Part shown: positions 37,004 to 44,610 of the stretch, piece after piece | Layout: each line of letters opens with the position of its first letter | Position numbering within the stretch: position 1 is the stretch's first letter | IMG/VR virus record: IMGVR_UViG_3300005253_000038 | Location: 1-49,078 of that record | Reading direction: 5' to 3' (one strand) | Length of the DNA: 49,078 bases | DNA from: a virus | The notes under the pieces: model-generated | Seen by the model: only the letters and a program-made list of their open reading frames with translations | Told to the model about the DNA's origin: nothing | Databases searched by the model: none | Program-made: the position numbers and the translations under genes

Positions 37004-37311
37004 CAGCACCTACGGCAGGGCCGTGGACATTCAATGAGAATGCGCAAAGCTGGAATCCAGTAGAGCTATTCGGGCCTGGAGAGACGGTAGTGGTTAGAAC
37101 ATACGCGTGGGAGGGAACAGAGCAGGAGCGAATTGACGAATGTCTAGCCAACGCCCGCCTGATAGCGGCAGCGCCGGAGCTGCTGGATGCGTGCAAGGCA
37201 GTAGCAGATGAGCTGTCGGGTTACGTTGGCGAAGATGAACCAGGAGACAGCGGACTCGCTTGGTGCTTCGACAAACTGCGCGAGGCGATAGCGAAGGCGG
37301 AGGGGCGATGA
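37000..37311 (+). CDS. Conserved early phage protein (IAAAPELL type)
   Basis: 103 residues from ATG 37000 (ATGA overlap). It starts MTAPTAGPWTFNENAQS and has the block NARLIAAAPELLDACKAVADEL (split), a signature I know from many phage early operons (Ead/Ea22-like neighbours) without a firm function. Acidic C-terminal half. Confidence 0.65.
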   Translation: MTAPTAGPWTFNENAQSWNPVELFGPGETVVVRTYAWEGTEQERIDECLANARLIAAAPELLDACKAVADELSGYVGEDEPGDSGLAWCFDKLREAIAKAEGR

Positions 37312-37347
37312 GGGCGACTGTCATTAGCGGGGCGGCTTTGGCATGAT

Positions 37348-37548
37348 ATGACCAAGACGGTATTGGAAACGACAGTAGGGCGTTGTGTTTTGTGCGATAG
37401 GGCGGTAGCGGCGGGGAAGGATGAAGACAAATGGGGCATGTGGTGGGGTGGCGGGAAGTGGATTCATTACAAGTGTATTGAAAACGCTTACGAAGCTATG
37501 CGGCGAGTAAGGGGTGGAATTGAAAGAGAGCTGCATCCTACTACTTGA
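37348..37548 (+). CDS. Small Cys/His zinc-binding protein
   Basis: 66 residues from ATG 37348. CVLCDRAVAAGKDED, then a WIHYKC segment supply C-x-x-C...H...C. Trp-rich centre (WGMWWGGGKWIHY) and a basic end. A 12-residue frame (37308-37346) precedes it. No clear ribosome site. Confidence 0.5.
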   Translation: MTKTVLETTVGRCVLCDRAVAAGKDEDKWGMWWGGGKWIHYKCIENAYEAMRRVRGGIERELHPTT

Positions 37549-37573
37549 CAAGCTATACGCAATAGTGTATACT
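37545..37573 (+). promoter_or_regulatory. Promoter of clamp-like gene
   Basis: TTGACA (37545-37550), 17 bases, TATACT (37568-37573), consensus spacing. The leader TAGATAGGAGGCAAGACA resembles that after the early promoter at 35595, so both genes may be co-regulated. Confidence 0.85.
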
Positions 37574-37597
37574 TGACAGTAGATAGGAGGCAAGACA

Positions 37598-38119
37598 ATG
37601 ATAATCAAAGGTGATAAGGAAGCAAGCAAGGTTCTAAGATGGGTAGGGAAGGCAATAAGCAAGGATCGGTCCAGAGCGCAGCTGACTCATTTCCGATTTG
37701 ACAATGGGAACGTGATAGCAACGGACGGTTTCAGAATGCACGTTGCGAATAAGCCAGACTTGGAAGGCGCCGAGGATCTCCAGGGTAATGCTATTGGTAA
37801 GATCCCGGCTGGAGCATTTGTCACGGAGCTGGAGCAGCCAGACCAGGGTACGTACGATGCCAAGTATCCTGAATGGCGCGAGATCCTACCAAAGGCGCCA
37901 GGTCAGTTTGAAATATGCGTCAATGGAAAGTACCTGGCCGAGGCTATACGGGACCTGGGCGAAGTGCGATTGACCTTCTATGATTCGACAATGCCGATTC
38001 TGGTAACACCCACAAGTGATACAGATGGCGCCAAATTTGCGCTTGTAATGCCTTGTCACGATACGAAGTGCGATACGGCAGCTGGAGTATCTGGCGCAAG
38101 TGCAATAGTCCGGGATTGA
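37598..38119 (+). CDS. Half-size DNA polymerase sliding-clamp-like protein
   Basis: 173 residues, strong ribosome site AGGAGGCAAGACA. LTHFRFDNGNVIATDGFRMH (split), KIPAGAFVTEL, the proline-rich YPEWREILP, GKYLAEAIRDLGEVRL and a final LVMPCHD follow the strand/helix order of bacterial beta-clamp domains. The most telling is the a-T-D-G-x-R motif and the closing x-x-M-P. A bacterial clamp has about 370 residues and three domains; this has roughly one and a half, so a different oligomer or a decoy is possible. It may tether host polymerase III to phage DNA or block the host clamp. Confidence 0.65.
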   Translation: MIIKGDKEASKVLRWVGKAISKDRSRAQLTHFRFDNGNVIATDGFRMHVANKPDLEGAEDLQGNAIGKIPAGAFVTELEQPDQGTYDAKYPEWREILPKAPGQFEICVNGKYLAEAIRDLGEVRLTFYDSTMPILVTPTSDTDGAKFALVMPCHDTKCDTAAGVSGASAIVRD

Positions 38120-38180
38120 CAAGACTTATTAGTGTTGCTTCGCGCTGGGATGCCTGAGTAACCATGTCGCTGATATGGGG

Positions 38181-38190
38181 TAAAATACCA
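38181..38190 (+). promoter_or_regulatory. Promoter-like site of module C
   Basis: TAAAAT (38181-38186) followed by ACCAAGGAGA, which resembles the segment after promoter copy B. No good -35 at 16-18 bases. Transcription would run into the terminator at 38242. Confidence 0.3.
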
Positions 38191-38241
38191 AGGAGAAGGC
38201 AACACTGAGCTAACCTAACCAACCAACAAGCAAGAGGCGCA

Positions 38242-38274
38242 GAGCCCTGCAACCCAGCGGGGCTCTTTTGTCTT
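38242..38274 (+). terminator. Intrinsic terminator of module C
   Basis: GAGCCCTGC-AACCCA-GCGGGGCTC (one G-U) followed by TTTTGTCTTAA. It is preceded by CAAGAGGCGCA, matching the leaders at 6308 and 6478. It separates the clamp gene from the rightward block that leads to terminase. Confidence 0.75.
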
Positions 38275-38663
38275 AAGCCAGCAGGCGATCAGCTCGCTAA
38301 CGGCTGGCCAGGGGCAGAAGCAGAGGCGAGCAAGCAGCCGCGGTTGAATGTGCGAAGTGGGGACAAATGACGAAGCTCACGGCGTGGGCATCCCCACTCT
38401 CAGGGAACCCTCCTCCGTAAGCTTGCTCAGCAAGCGGGTGGCGCTGGCCCCCTGGCTTGCCGGGAGAAAGAATGGGAAAGCGGAGAGCGGGGGGAACAGG
38501 AAACGGTAGGCATGGGGGGTCTTCGTCTTCGTGTTGTGGTTTGGTTGGTATGGGTCCCGTGCTTGGGAAAAATTATGGAGTTTGAAGCCGTGGCAGTATG
38601 CCAGAACTGCCGTGAGCACCCGCCGGTGAGCGAGTAGACAATAATGCGTAGTTTACGGAGTAA
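38275..38663. other. Gap without convincing genes
   Basis: About 390 bases, GC-rich. I see only short frames: 17 residues at 38368-38421, a 37-residue Gly/Ser-rich frame at 38472-38585 with GGGAGAAAG upstream, and a 20-residue frame after it with CQNC. None shows a family signature. Leftward frames here look like shadows. Confidence 0.4.
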
Positions 38664-39107
38664 ATGATGGACCCCGTTAGCTGCAAGAAAGGCCACCTGA
38701 ACGACCCCTACCCCGAGAGTGGTAGGTGTGGCATTTGCAACAACTACCTACCTGGAAACCGCGACCGCTTCGACAGCAAAAGGGCATCGGCATCCCGAAA
38801 CCTACAGACAACAGGCGAGAAGGCGAACCTGGAAACCGCCATGCTGATCGTCGAAGACGACGGCTTCAAGTGGGACGAAATCGGGGAGGGCAACAGAACC
38901 CTCGTCACGCGATGGGTGGAGGCGAAAGATAGACCAGCCTATGAACTCTATCTGGAACAGATGAAAAGACGCCAGGCTCGCCCCAAAGCCACTGAAGAAA
39001 CCGAAGACACCGTCATCGAGGTTCACGTCTCAGATGCCCTTTTAGAGAGCTTGGAGGTGTTGCGTGAACTCCAGAGAGAGGCACCGAACGAAAGGATGAA
39101 CGAATGA
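38664..39107 (+). CDS. Zinc-knuckle protein with helical C-terminus
   Basis: 147 residues; ATG 38664 or 38667 after GGAG. CKKGHLNDP and CGICNNYLPGN form a Cys/His knuckle. A central W-D-E-I-G segment (about 70) and a charged helix (YELYLEQMKRRQARPKATEE) follow, then a strand-helix end. A zinc site before a basic helix would suit DNA binding. Upstream of the terminase block, so a small-terminase role can be imagined, but nothing confirms it. Confidence 0.55.
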   Translation: MMDPVSCKKGHLNDPYPESGRCGICNNYLPGNRDRFDSKRASASRNLQTTGEKANLETAMLIVEDDGFKWDEIGEGNRTLVTRWVEAKDRPAYELYLEQMKRRQARPKATEETEDTVIEVHVSDALLESLEVLRELQREAPNERMNE

Positions 39108-39310
39108 AACGCATCACCTATTGCTATGTGGATGGTTCAGGGAGCGAGCAAGTGAATCACGTATCCAACGAGAAAGGCGGGAGAGTCGGGTATGCAGTTG
39201 ATGAACACGCGGCCCGTATTTGGATGTCGAAAGAAGAGGAAAGCGAAACCAAGGTGTTTCCCCTCGACCGAATAGTGTTTATTCGGGAAATAACGTCGGT
39301 TATTAGCTAA
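39104..39310 (+). CDS. Hypothetical small protein
   Basis: 68 residues, ATGA overlap. Strand-rich: RITYCYVDGSG, VGYAVDEHAARIWM and VFPLDRIVFIREI. Looks like a small beta-barrel with a charged loop. Not recognised. Confidence 0.55.
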   Translation: MKRITYCYVDGSGSEQVNHVSNEKGGRVGYAVDEHAARIWMSKEEESETKVFPLDRIVFIREITSVIS

Positions 39311-39330
39311 GAGAGGTTCGGTGCCTCTTT

Positions 39331-39627
39331 ATGGAATTTCCAGAGACTGACCCCGCTACTTATAAGTTGTGGATGGACGAGGGGTGGCATGACTACGTTT
39401 TGAGAAAATTACGCGAATTGCTTCTGTTCGTCAGGACTCACGCTGTTTCGGGTTTAGGCGTCAAGCAAATCCGCAGCGTTGTCTTTGTTCCTTTCGAGGT
39501 CTCGTTCAACCGCAGGGCCAGCCTCCTGCTAGCAGAAATCGAGGCCAACCAGGCGCACTGGCAGATGCCGATTGACGAGGAAAAGTTTGACCGGGAGTAC
39601 AGGTTGAGTGGATTGGAGAGGCCGTGA
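39331..39627 (+). CDS. Hypothetical helical protein
   Basis: 98 residues; ATG 39331, weak ribosome site (GAGAGG further upstream). Two long helices (HDYVLRKLRELLLFVRTHAV; SFNRRASLLLAEIEANQAHW) around a strand. Acidic/basic mixture, no motif. Confidence 0.55.
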   Translation: MEFPETDPATYKLWMDEGWHDYVLRKLRELLLFVRTHAVSGLGVKQIRSVVFVPFEVSFNRRASLLLAEIEANQAHWQMPIDEEKFDREYRLSGLERP

Positions 39628-39767
39628 AATTTGCTATCAATGAAGCATACGACTATCCGATGCGATTTCCTTGGGTGACGGGCAGCATAGTAGCGGGCGG
39701 GACGTTCCTCGACTTATCGTTTGCGTTCCGCAATCACATCCGGCGCATATTTTGGAAGAGACCGTAG
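39624..39767 (+). CDS. Hypothetical small protein
   Basis: 47 residues from GTG 39624, overlapping the previous stop (GTGA). Aromatic and basic with a hydrophobic middle (VTGSIVAGGTFLDLSFAF) and an R-R-I-F-W-K-R end. Could sit on the membrane. Unknown. Confidence 0.45.
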   Translation: MKFAINEAYDYPMRFPWVTGSIVAGGTFLDLSFAFRNHIRRIFWKRP

Positions 39768-39776
39768 GAGGAGACG

Positions 39777-39968
39777 ATGGTTAATCTTACAAAGCAGATT
39801 AAGTTGGCTGTAGCAAAACAACGCGAATTGCTTATTTCCCTGCAGGAAGAAACCGAATGGGACAAGATCCTCATCCTCAAGGAGGACCTGCATTTCACAG
39901 AAGCACACGTCACCGACCTGCGGGAAATTATGGACCGATACAAGAACGTTGATTTGGATATACCGTGA
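39777..39968 (+). CDS. Hypothetical small coiled-coil protein
   Basis: 63 residues, strong ribosome site AGGAGGAGACG. One long helix (KQIKLAVAKQRELLISLQEE, then KEDLHFTEAHVTDLREIM). Not recognised; leads into the GNGPSL block. Confidence 0.6.
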   Translation: MVNLTKQIKLAVAKQRELLISLQEETEWDKILILKEDLHFTEAHVTDLREIMDRYKNVDLDIP

Positions 39969-40005
39969 CCTATTTCTCGGAACCAACCTACACCCTCTGG
40001 CCCCT

Positions 40006-40725
40006 ATGGACCGAATATTCCTGGTAGGGAACGGACCGTCGCTTTCGGAGACCGACCTCTCCAAAACAGAGGTCTCTTTCGGCATGAACCGGATTCACCT
40101 GATCTATCCTCATACCTCATGGCGGCCTACGCACTATATGTGGTCCGACCACCCACAACACCGGGTCCACGCCGAGGAGATTATTTCAGAACATATCTCT
40201 CAAGGATATGACGTGTGGCTAAGAGACGACGTGGCCGAAATCATTACTGGTGACTACGTGTGCACCTTTGGGGAACTGGAAAACGCCCTCGAAGAACTTC
40301 CCCCTCACGTCCACGCCTGGGAGAGGTGTGTAAAACATATCGCCGCCCACTATGACGACGACATGCGCCCCGATGAGTTCTGTGAAAGGTTTATCGACGA
40401 GAGAAAATTCTGTAAATACGGATCTGGTATGAGTTCCATGATCCAGCACGCGGTTGACTGGGGCTACAACGAATTAATACTGGTCGGCTGCGACCTTAAC
40501 TACAGAACCGACGTTGACGGTTATGACCCCAATCACTTCGACGGTTCTTATAACCCCATAGGTTTTTGGGACGAAGAGAACGTCCACAGACACTACGAAA
40601 CCATACGGCACGGCCACAAGCTGGCCTCTAAGTGGGCCAGGGAAAACAATATTCAAATCTTGAACGCTACTATTGGTGGGAATTTAGAAGAATACGAGAG
40701 AGTGGACTTCGACTCACTATTTTAG
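40006..40725 (+). CDS. GNGPSL-motif GT42/DUF115-like protein, paralogue 2
   Basis: 239 residues from ATG 40006 (no ribosome site; an upstream TTG at 39949 would add 19 residues). FLVGNGPSL, FGMNRIHLIYPHTSWRP, KYGSGMSSMIQHA, ELILVGCDLNY, NHFD and LNATIGGNLEEYERVDF match paralogues 1 and 3 in order. A His pair in RHGHKLA lies where GT42 sialyltransferases have their general base. Acidic centre (about 75-130) differs between paralogues and may define substrate. Probably a cytosolic transferase. Confidence 0.65.
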   Translation: MDRIFLVGNGPSLSETDLSKTEVSFGMNRIHLIYPHTSWRPTHYMWSDHPQHRVHAEEIISEHISQGYDVWLRDDVAEIITGDYVCTFGELENALEELPPHVHAWERCVKHIAAHYDDDMRPDEFCERFIDERKFCKYGSGMSSMIQHAVDWGYNELILVGCDLNYRTDVDGYDPNHFDGSYNPIGFWDEENVHRHYETIRHGHKLASKWARENNIQILNATIGGNLEEYERVDFDSLF

Positions 40726-40733
40726 GAGGAGAC

Positions 40734-40997
40734 ATGAATACTTTTCGTTCTGTTACGGATATAGCTAAAGCCTACGAGGGCAAAATCCCCGACACGCTTT
40801 TGGAATTGCACAGGTCGGGCGATGGCAATAAATCATTTGTCTCTCTCGTCGTCACGCAAGAAATGCCCGCAGAATTAGAACGCAAGCAAAGCGATTACGA
40901 ACTGAAGTTGCACCTCGCCGGGATAGCGTTGGCTTGGCGGTCGCATCTCGTGCTGGAAGAGATTCGCGGACCGGAACAACTGGATGCTGAAGCTTAG
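40734..40997 (+). CDS. Hypothetical protein within the glycan block
   Basis: 87 residues from ATG 40734, ribosome site AGGAGGAGAC. Mixed helix (VTDIAKAYEGKIPDTLLEL, split) and strand (SFVSLVVTQEM), ending in an acidic helix. Overlaps the methyltransferase by 14 bases. Not recognised. Confidence 0.6.
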   Translation: MNTFRSVTDIAKAYEGKIPDTLLELHRSGDGNKSFVSLVVTQEMPAELERKQSDYELKLHLAGIALAWRSHLVLEEIRGPEQLDAEA

Positions 40998-41526
40998 CGA
41001 ACTCAACATGATGATGGCGCGCGGCAGTGCGCTGTTAGAGGAGCACGATCCCGAAACTCTTTTTCAGGTGGCTTCAAAGGGCAGGACCTACGTGGAAATC
41101 GGGACACACTGGGGAGGCTCGGCTATCGTCGCGGGTTTGGCGGGCTGCGAGGTTCACTGCATCGACCCGTGGGAATCCACCGGGAATTTGCTTGCTCGTC
41201 CAGGCTGGGGAGCCGTTCAGCTGAACTGGAAACACGCGGGGCTCGATCCCCGCAAATTATTCATTCACAAACAAAAGCACCCTCCCTGGCCCGAGGCTAT
41301 CAAGTACCAAAATTTCGAGATTGGGCTGATTGACGGCGACCATGCCGAAGAATCCGTCCGGCTAGATTGGGAGGCAATGAAAATCCACATAACCAAGTAC
41401 GTTCTGTTTCACGATGTCGTTGCCTACGTCGATGTCCAGAAAGTCTATCGGGAGGCCGCCCAGGAATGGGAAGTATGGGAAGGCCCGTACATGAGCCAGT
41501 TCGGAGTTGTGAGGAGGATTCAATGA
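40984..41526 (+). CDS. Class I SAM-dependent methyltransferase
   Basis: 180 residues. YVEIGTHWGGSAIVAG (36-51) is the SAM-binding glycine loop, CIDPWE (Asp 61) the ribose-binding acid, and IGLIDGDHAEESVRLDW with YVLFHDV the later motifs. This is the order of small Methyltransf_24/CmcI-like enzymes that often methylate sugars or other small molecules. Placed among four glycosyltransferase-type genes, a glycan O-methyl cap is plausible; the substrate cannot be read from sequence. Confidence 0.8.
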   Translation: MLKLSELNMMMARGSALLEEHDPETLFQVASKGRTYVEIGTHWGGSAIVAGLAGCEVHCIDPWESTGNLLARPGWGAVQLNWKHAGLDPRKLFIHKQKHPPWPEAIKYQNFEIGLIDGDHAEESVRLDWEAMKIHITKYVLFHDVVAYVDVQKVYREAAQEWEVWEGPYMSQFGVVRRIQ

Positions 41527-41714
41527 TTGAGCCTGTAGCTGATTGGGATTACATTGACCCATATTATGTCCGTAGAACAGACGACCGGATTGGACGTCGC
41601 CGTGCCTATCTTCGCCCAAATAGATACGGAGCCCGGCGAAAGGTGATGCGCCGTTGGCAAAGAGCTGCCTCTGTTGCTTATCATTGGGAACTTTACGGAA
41701 GGCCAATTGACTAG
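41523..41714 (+). CDS. Small basic protein
   Basis: 63 residues, ATGA overlap. Arg/Tyr rich (RRTDDRIGRRRAYLRPNRYG, then RRKVMRRWQRAA). Overlaps the next gene by 8 bases. Could bind nucleic acid; unknown. Confidence 0.5.
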   Translation: MIEPVADWDYIDPYYVRRTDDRIGRRRAYLRPNRYGARRKVMRRWQRAASVAYHWELYGRPID

Positions 41715-42426
41715 AGCCTTCATTGTTGGGAATGGACCCTCGCTGAACGAAACACCATTGGAGCTGCTGAACGGGGAGCACAGCTGGGGCGTCAATCGGA
41801 TTCATTTGATTTATCCAAGAACTACATGGCGACCTACGTACATGGTTTACGGAGAGATGACAGCGGGCTCCCCGGACTGGTTTCCTAAAATCTGGGAGGC
41901 GGTAAGAGCGAACCCCCAGGCGGAGAAGTACGCACGAGACGACGCCTGGTGGTGGACTGAGGAAATGGAACAGTATGACATCACGCGCTTCAAAGCCTGC
42001 ACCCACCACGACCTCTTTGGCCGCTTCGGTCCAAGGATACCGGATGCATGGCACTTTCCCCCCGTCTGTAAATACGGGGGCGTTGTCCCGATGGCAATAC
42101 AGCTTGCGGTTCGGCACAGATGGTATAGGGAGGAAGATCGTCTTGAAGAACCTCCTAATGGAAAGTACGACGAAATCTACTTAGTAGGCTGCGACCTCGG
42201 GCACAAGCCGGGTAGCAGCAATCACTTTGACAAGGAATACGGTGCCTCTTCGGGAGCACTTGACGGTCTAAGCATCGACGAGCAGACGGCCAGGAAGCGC
42301 CGCGAAGGCAACCAGGCGGGGCACCAGTTGGCGTTTGAGAACTCACCGATTCCCATTTACAACGCCACCATTGGCGGAGAGCTGGATGTTTACCCAAGAG
42401 TGGAGTTCAGTGAACTCTTTGATTGA
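41707..42426 (+). CDS. GNGPSL-motif GT42/DUF115-like protein, paralogue 3
   Basis: 239 residues from TTG 41707 with GGAAGG upstream, which places the motif at residue 8 as in the relatives. AFIVGNGPSLNETP, WGVNRIHLIYPRTTWRP, KYGGVVPMAIQLA, EIYLVGCDLG, NHFD, GHQLAF and YNATIGGELDVYPRVEF are all present. It is closest to paralogues 1 and 2. Two insertions, a W-W-W-T-E-E region near 80 and a charged loop near 145, distinguish it. Confidence 0.65.
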   Translation: MTRAFIVGNGPSLNETPLELLNGEHSWGVNRIHLIYPRTTWRPTYMVYGEMTAGSPDWFPKIWEAVRANPQAEKYARDDAWWWTEEMEQYDITRFKACTHHDLFGRFGPRIPDAWHFPPVCKYGGVVPMAIQLAVRHRWYREEDRLEEPPNGKYDEIYLVGCDLGHKPGSSNHFDKEYGASSGALDGLSIDEQTARKRREGNQAGHQLAFENSPIPIYNATIGGELDVYPRVEFSELFD

Positions 42427-43027
42427 CGAGCTTTTTATGACGCACGAGGGAGAGACTGCATTAATCATAGGCAACGGTCCTTCCCTGAAGGAGATACCTG
42501 ACGAGCTTTTGAATAAATATGTGAGCTTCGGGTGTAACCGGATCTGGGAGCGGGAGGGCTTCGAGCCCGACTACCACGTAGCCGTAGACGGCTGGGTGCC
42601 GGAAGAAAACGAACTCGACTATCACGCACTGACGTCTGTCACCCTTCTGCCGTTGGACTTCTTAGGGAAATGGCAGGCGGACTACTACTTCACTCACGAC
42701 TATCACCCGATGTGGATTATGGAGAAAGACCTGAAACCAAGCTATCTGAGAAAGCCCGGAATCGGCTGGGTGGGCTGTCCGCACGCCATGTTACAGATTG
42801 CTTTCTTTATGGGGTTTGAGAAGTTCCTTTGCGTGGGGCTCGATAACACCGCGACAGGAAAACACTTCTACGAAAGAGAGACGGTTGACCGGCGAGTAGA
42901 TGCTGATTTATGGGAGTGGGGATTCGCCGTTTTGAGAGACTGCTTTATTCCGCGCGTCATTCTCAATATTTCTGACTACACCGAACTAGAGACATTACCG
43001 AGGGCAGATTGGCGAAACTTTCTGTAG
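42410..43027 (+). CDS. GNGPSL-motif GT42/DUF115-like protein, paralogue 4 (divergent)
   Basis: 205 residues from GTG 42410 (GGAG upstream); ATG 42437 would give 196. ALIIGNGPSLKEIP, FGCNRIWEREG, DYHVAVDGW, VGCPHAMLQIAFFMGF and LCVGLDN follow the family order, but the VGCDL block is altered to VGLDN and the C-terminal N-A-T-I-G-G block is lost. Shorter and more divergent, so it may have another substrate. Overlaps the terminase start by 19 bases. Confidence 0.6.
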   Translation: MNSLIDELFMTHEGETALIIGNGPSLKEIPDELLNKYVSFGCNRIWEREGFEPDYHVAVDGWVPEENELDYHALTSVTLLPLDFLGKWQADYYFTHDYHPMWIMEKDLKPSYLRKPGIGWVGCPHAMLQIAFFMGFEKFLCVGLDNTATGKHFYERETVDRRVDADLWEWGFAVLRDCFIPRVILNISDYTELETLPRADWRNFL

Positions 43028-44610
43028 AACAGCTGGATCAAATAAGGGAGATTGTCTACTCGGATATCCCCGAGGGGTTCATCTGGTGTTACTACTTCAT
43101 TGCTTACGAAAATCCACGAACGGGAGAGGCGTATCCCCTTCCCAAACACTGCATTAAGTTGATCGTCAAGTTCTACGAAGCTAAAAAGAAGGGAATGCAC
43201 TTTGCAATCGAGGCATTTCGTGAATCGCTGAAGACAACCGTTTTCTCGATCCTGATGCCCGTCTACCAGATTGGACTGCACCCGGAGCTAGAGACAATCA
43301 TCGTGCAGGCATCTGACGGGATGGCGAAACAAAATACGGGGGAAATTGCAAAAATCATTAAGAGCAACAAGGGCTTCCGTGCTCTGTTCCCCAATGTCCG
43401 CCCCGATCCTAAAAAATGGGGTGCTGAAGGCTATGACGTTGTAAATGCCGATCTTGACTACAGCGACTTCCTGCGACGCGGCTCAAAAACCCCCTCAATT
43501 ATGGGGGTGGGCTATAAGGGAGCTAATGTTCAAGGCCACCACCCCAGAATGTTCGGGATACTGGACGACATTAACAACTCGCGTAACTCTCGTCTTCCCC
43601 GAGAAATGATGGCAGTTAATGCCGCGGTGCAAAACGAGATTCAGCCCGCCTTCAAGAGCGCAATGAATATTGACGTCTTCACGCCCTGGAGGGACGGTGA
43701 TGTTGGCGACATTAATAGTCAACGAGAAAACACGCTTCATGTCCGTGTGCCTATTTTCAAGCTGGATGAAAACGGACAGCTAACGGACGAGCCAGTCTGG
43801 GACGACGTGTGGGACCCCGTGGCCAAAAAAGCGCTGAATAACGGCTGGCCGATTGAAAGGATTGAGCTGGAGCGCGCCAATATGCTGCCTCATGTTTGGG
43901 CGCGTATGTATCTCCTTGACCGCAAAGGCGCGCAGGGGAACGTCCTCAAGGAATCGTATATCCACTACGAGAATGCGGAAGACATCCCCGCCAATATTCC
44001 CGTGTATATCACCATTGATTACGCGAGCGTAGCCAAGGACCAGATACTGAAGGGCAGAGACTACTTCGCGCTATCGGTTGTTGGACATCATCCCAACGAC
44101 TATCTGATTCTATTGGACGGCGTGCGCAAGCACGTTGATTATGCCGAGGCCCAACAGATCGCCCTGAGCTATGGAGAGGACTATCAGAAACAAGGACGCC
44201 TCATTCGGATGGGCATTGAGAAGCAGGGGAAAGGCGAGGACTTTGGTAACGAGATAATGCGCCTGGCTTCCTGGCGGGTCAAGTTACTTACGCCCAGCAA
44301 TAAGAGCAAGAATTTCCGAATCGAGAACGAGCTTGCGACGCTAATGTTTAATCGAAGGTTGCGCATTACGAGCGAAAAAAACAATTACGTCGGCCATTAT
44401 ATAGATGAGTATTTATCGTGGGACGGACTGGGGACATACCCTAACGACTGTCTTGATTCCGTATATTACTCGTGCTTGTTAGCCAAAGGTTTCATCAAGT
44501 GGGCAGACGACACGGGGCTGTACGGTAGCCCAATAAAGAGAATCGTACAGAAGAACCCGCTACATAGATTTGCTAGAAGGAGTAGAAATGCCAGAAAACA
44601 AACCGCCTGA
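43009..44610 (+). CDS. terL: Terminase large subunit
   Basis: 533 residues from TTG 43009 (GAGGG upstream). AFRESLKTTVFS (69-80) is a divergent Walker A, MFGILDD (181-187) Walker B, followed by a coupling-type segment. ITIDYAS (Asp 337) begins the RNase H-like nuclease, with further acidic residues in MGIEKQGKGEDFG and YPNDCLDSVYYS near the end. It packages DNA into the prohead through the portal. No small subunit was identified with confidence. Whether packaging is headful or cos cannot be told. Confidence 0.85.
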   Translation: MAKLSVEQLDQIREIVYSDIPEGFIWCYYFIAYENPRTGEAYPLPKHCIKLIVKFYEAKKKGMHFAIEAFRESLKTTVFSILMPVYQIGLHPELETIIVQASDGMAKQNTGEIAKIIKSNKGFRALFPNVRPDPKKWGAEGYDVVNADLDYSDFLRRGSKTPSIMGVGYKGANVQGHHPRMFGILDDINNSRNSRLPREMMAVNAAVQNEIQPAFKSAMNIDVFTPWRDGDVGDINSQRENTLHVRVPIFKLDENGQLTDEPVWDDVWDPVAKKALNNGWPIERIELERANMLPHVWARMYLLDRKGAQGNVLKESYIHYENAEDIPANIPVYITIDYASVAKDQILKGRDYFALSVVGHHPNDYLILLDGVRKHVDYAEAQQIALSYGEDYQKQGRLIRMGIEKQGKGEDFGNEIMRLASWRVKLLTPSNKSKNFRIENELATLMFNRRLRITSEKNNYVGHYIDEYLSWDGLGTYPNDCLDSVYYSCLLAKGFIKWADDTGLYGSPIKRIVQKNPLHRFARRSRNARKQTA

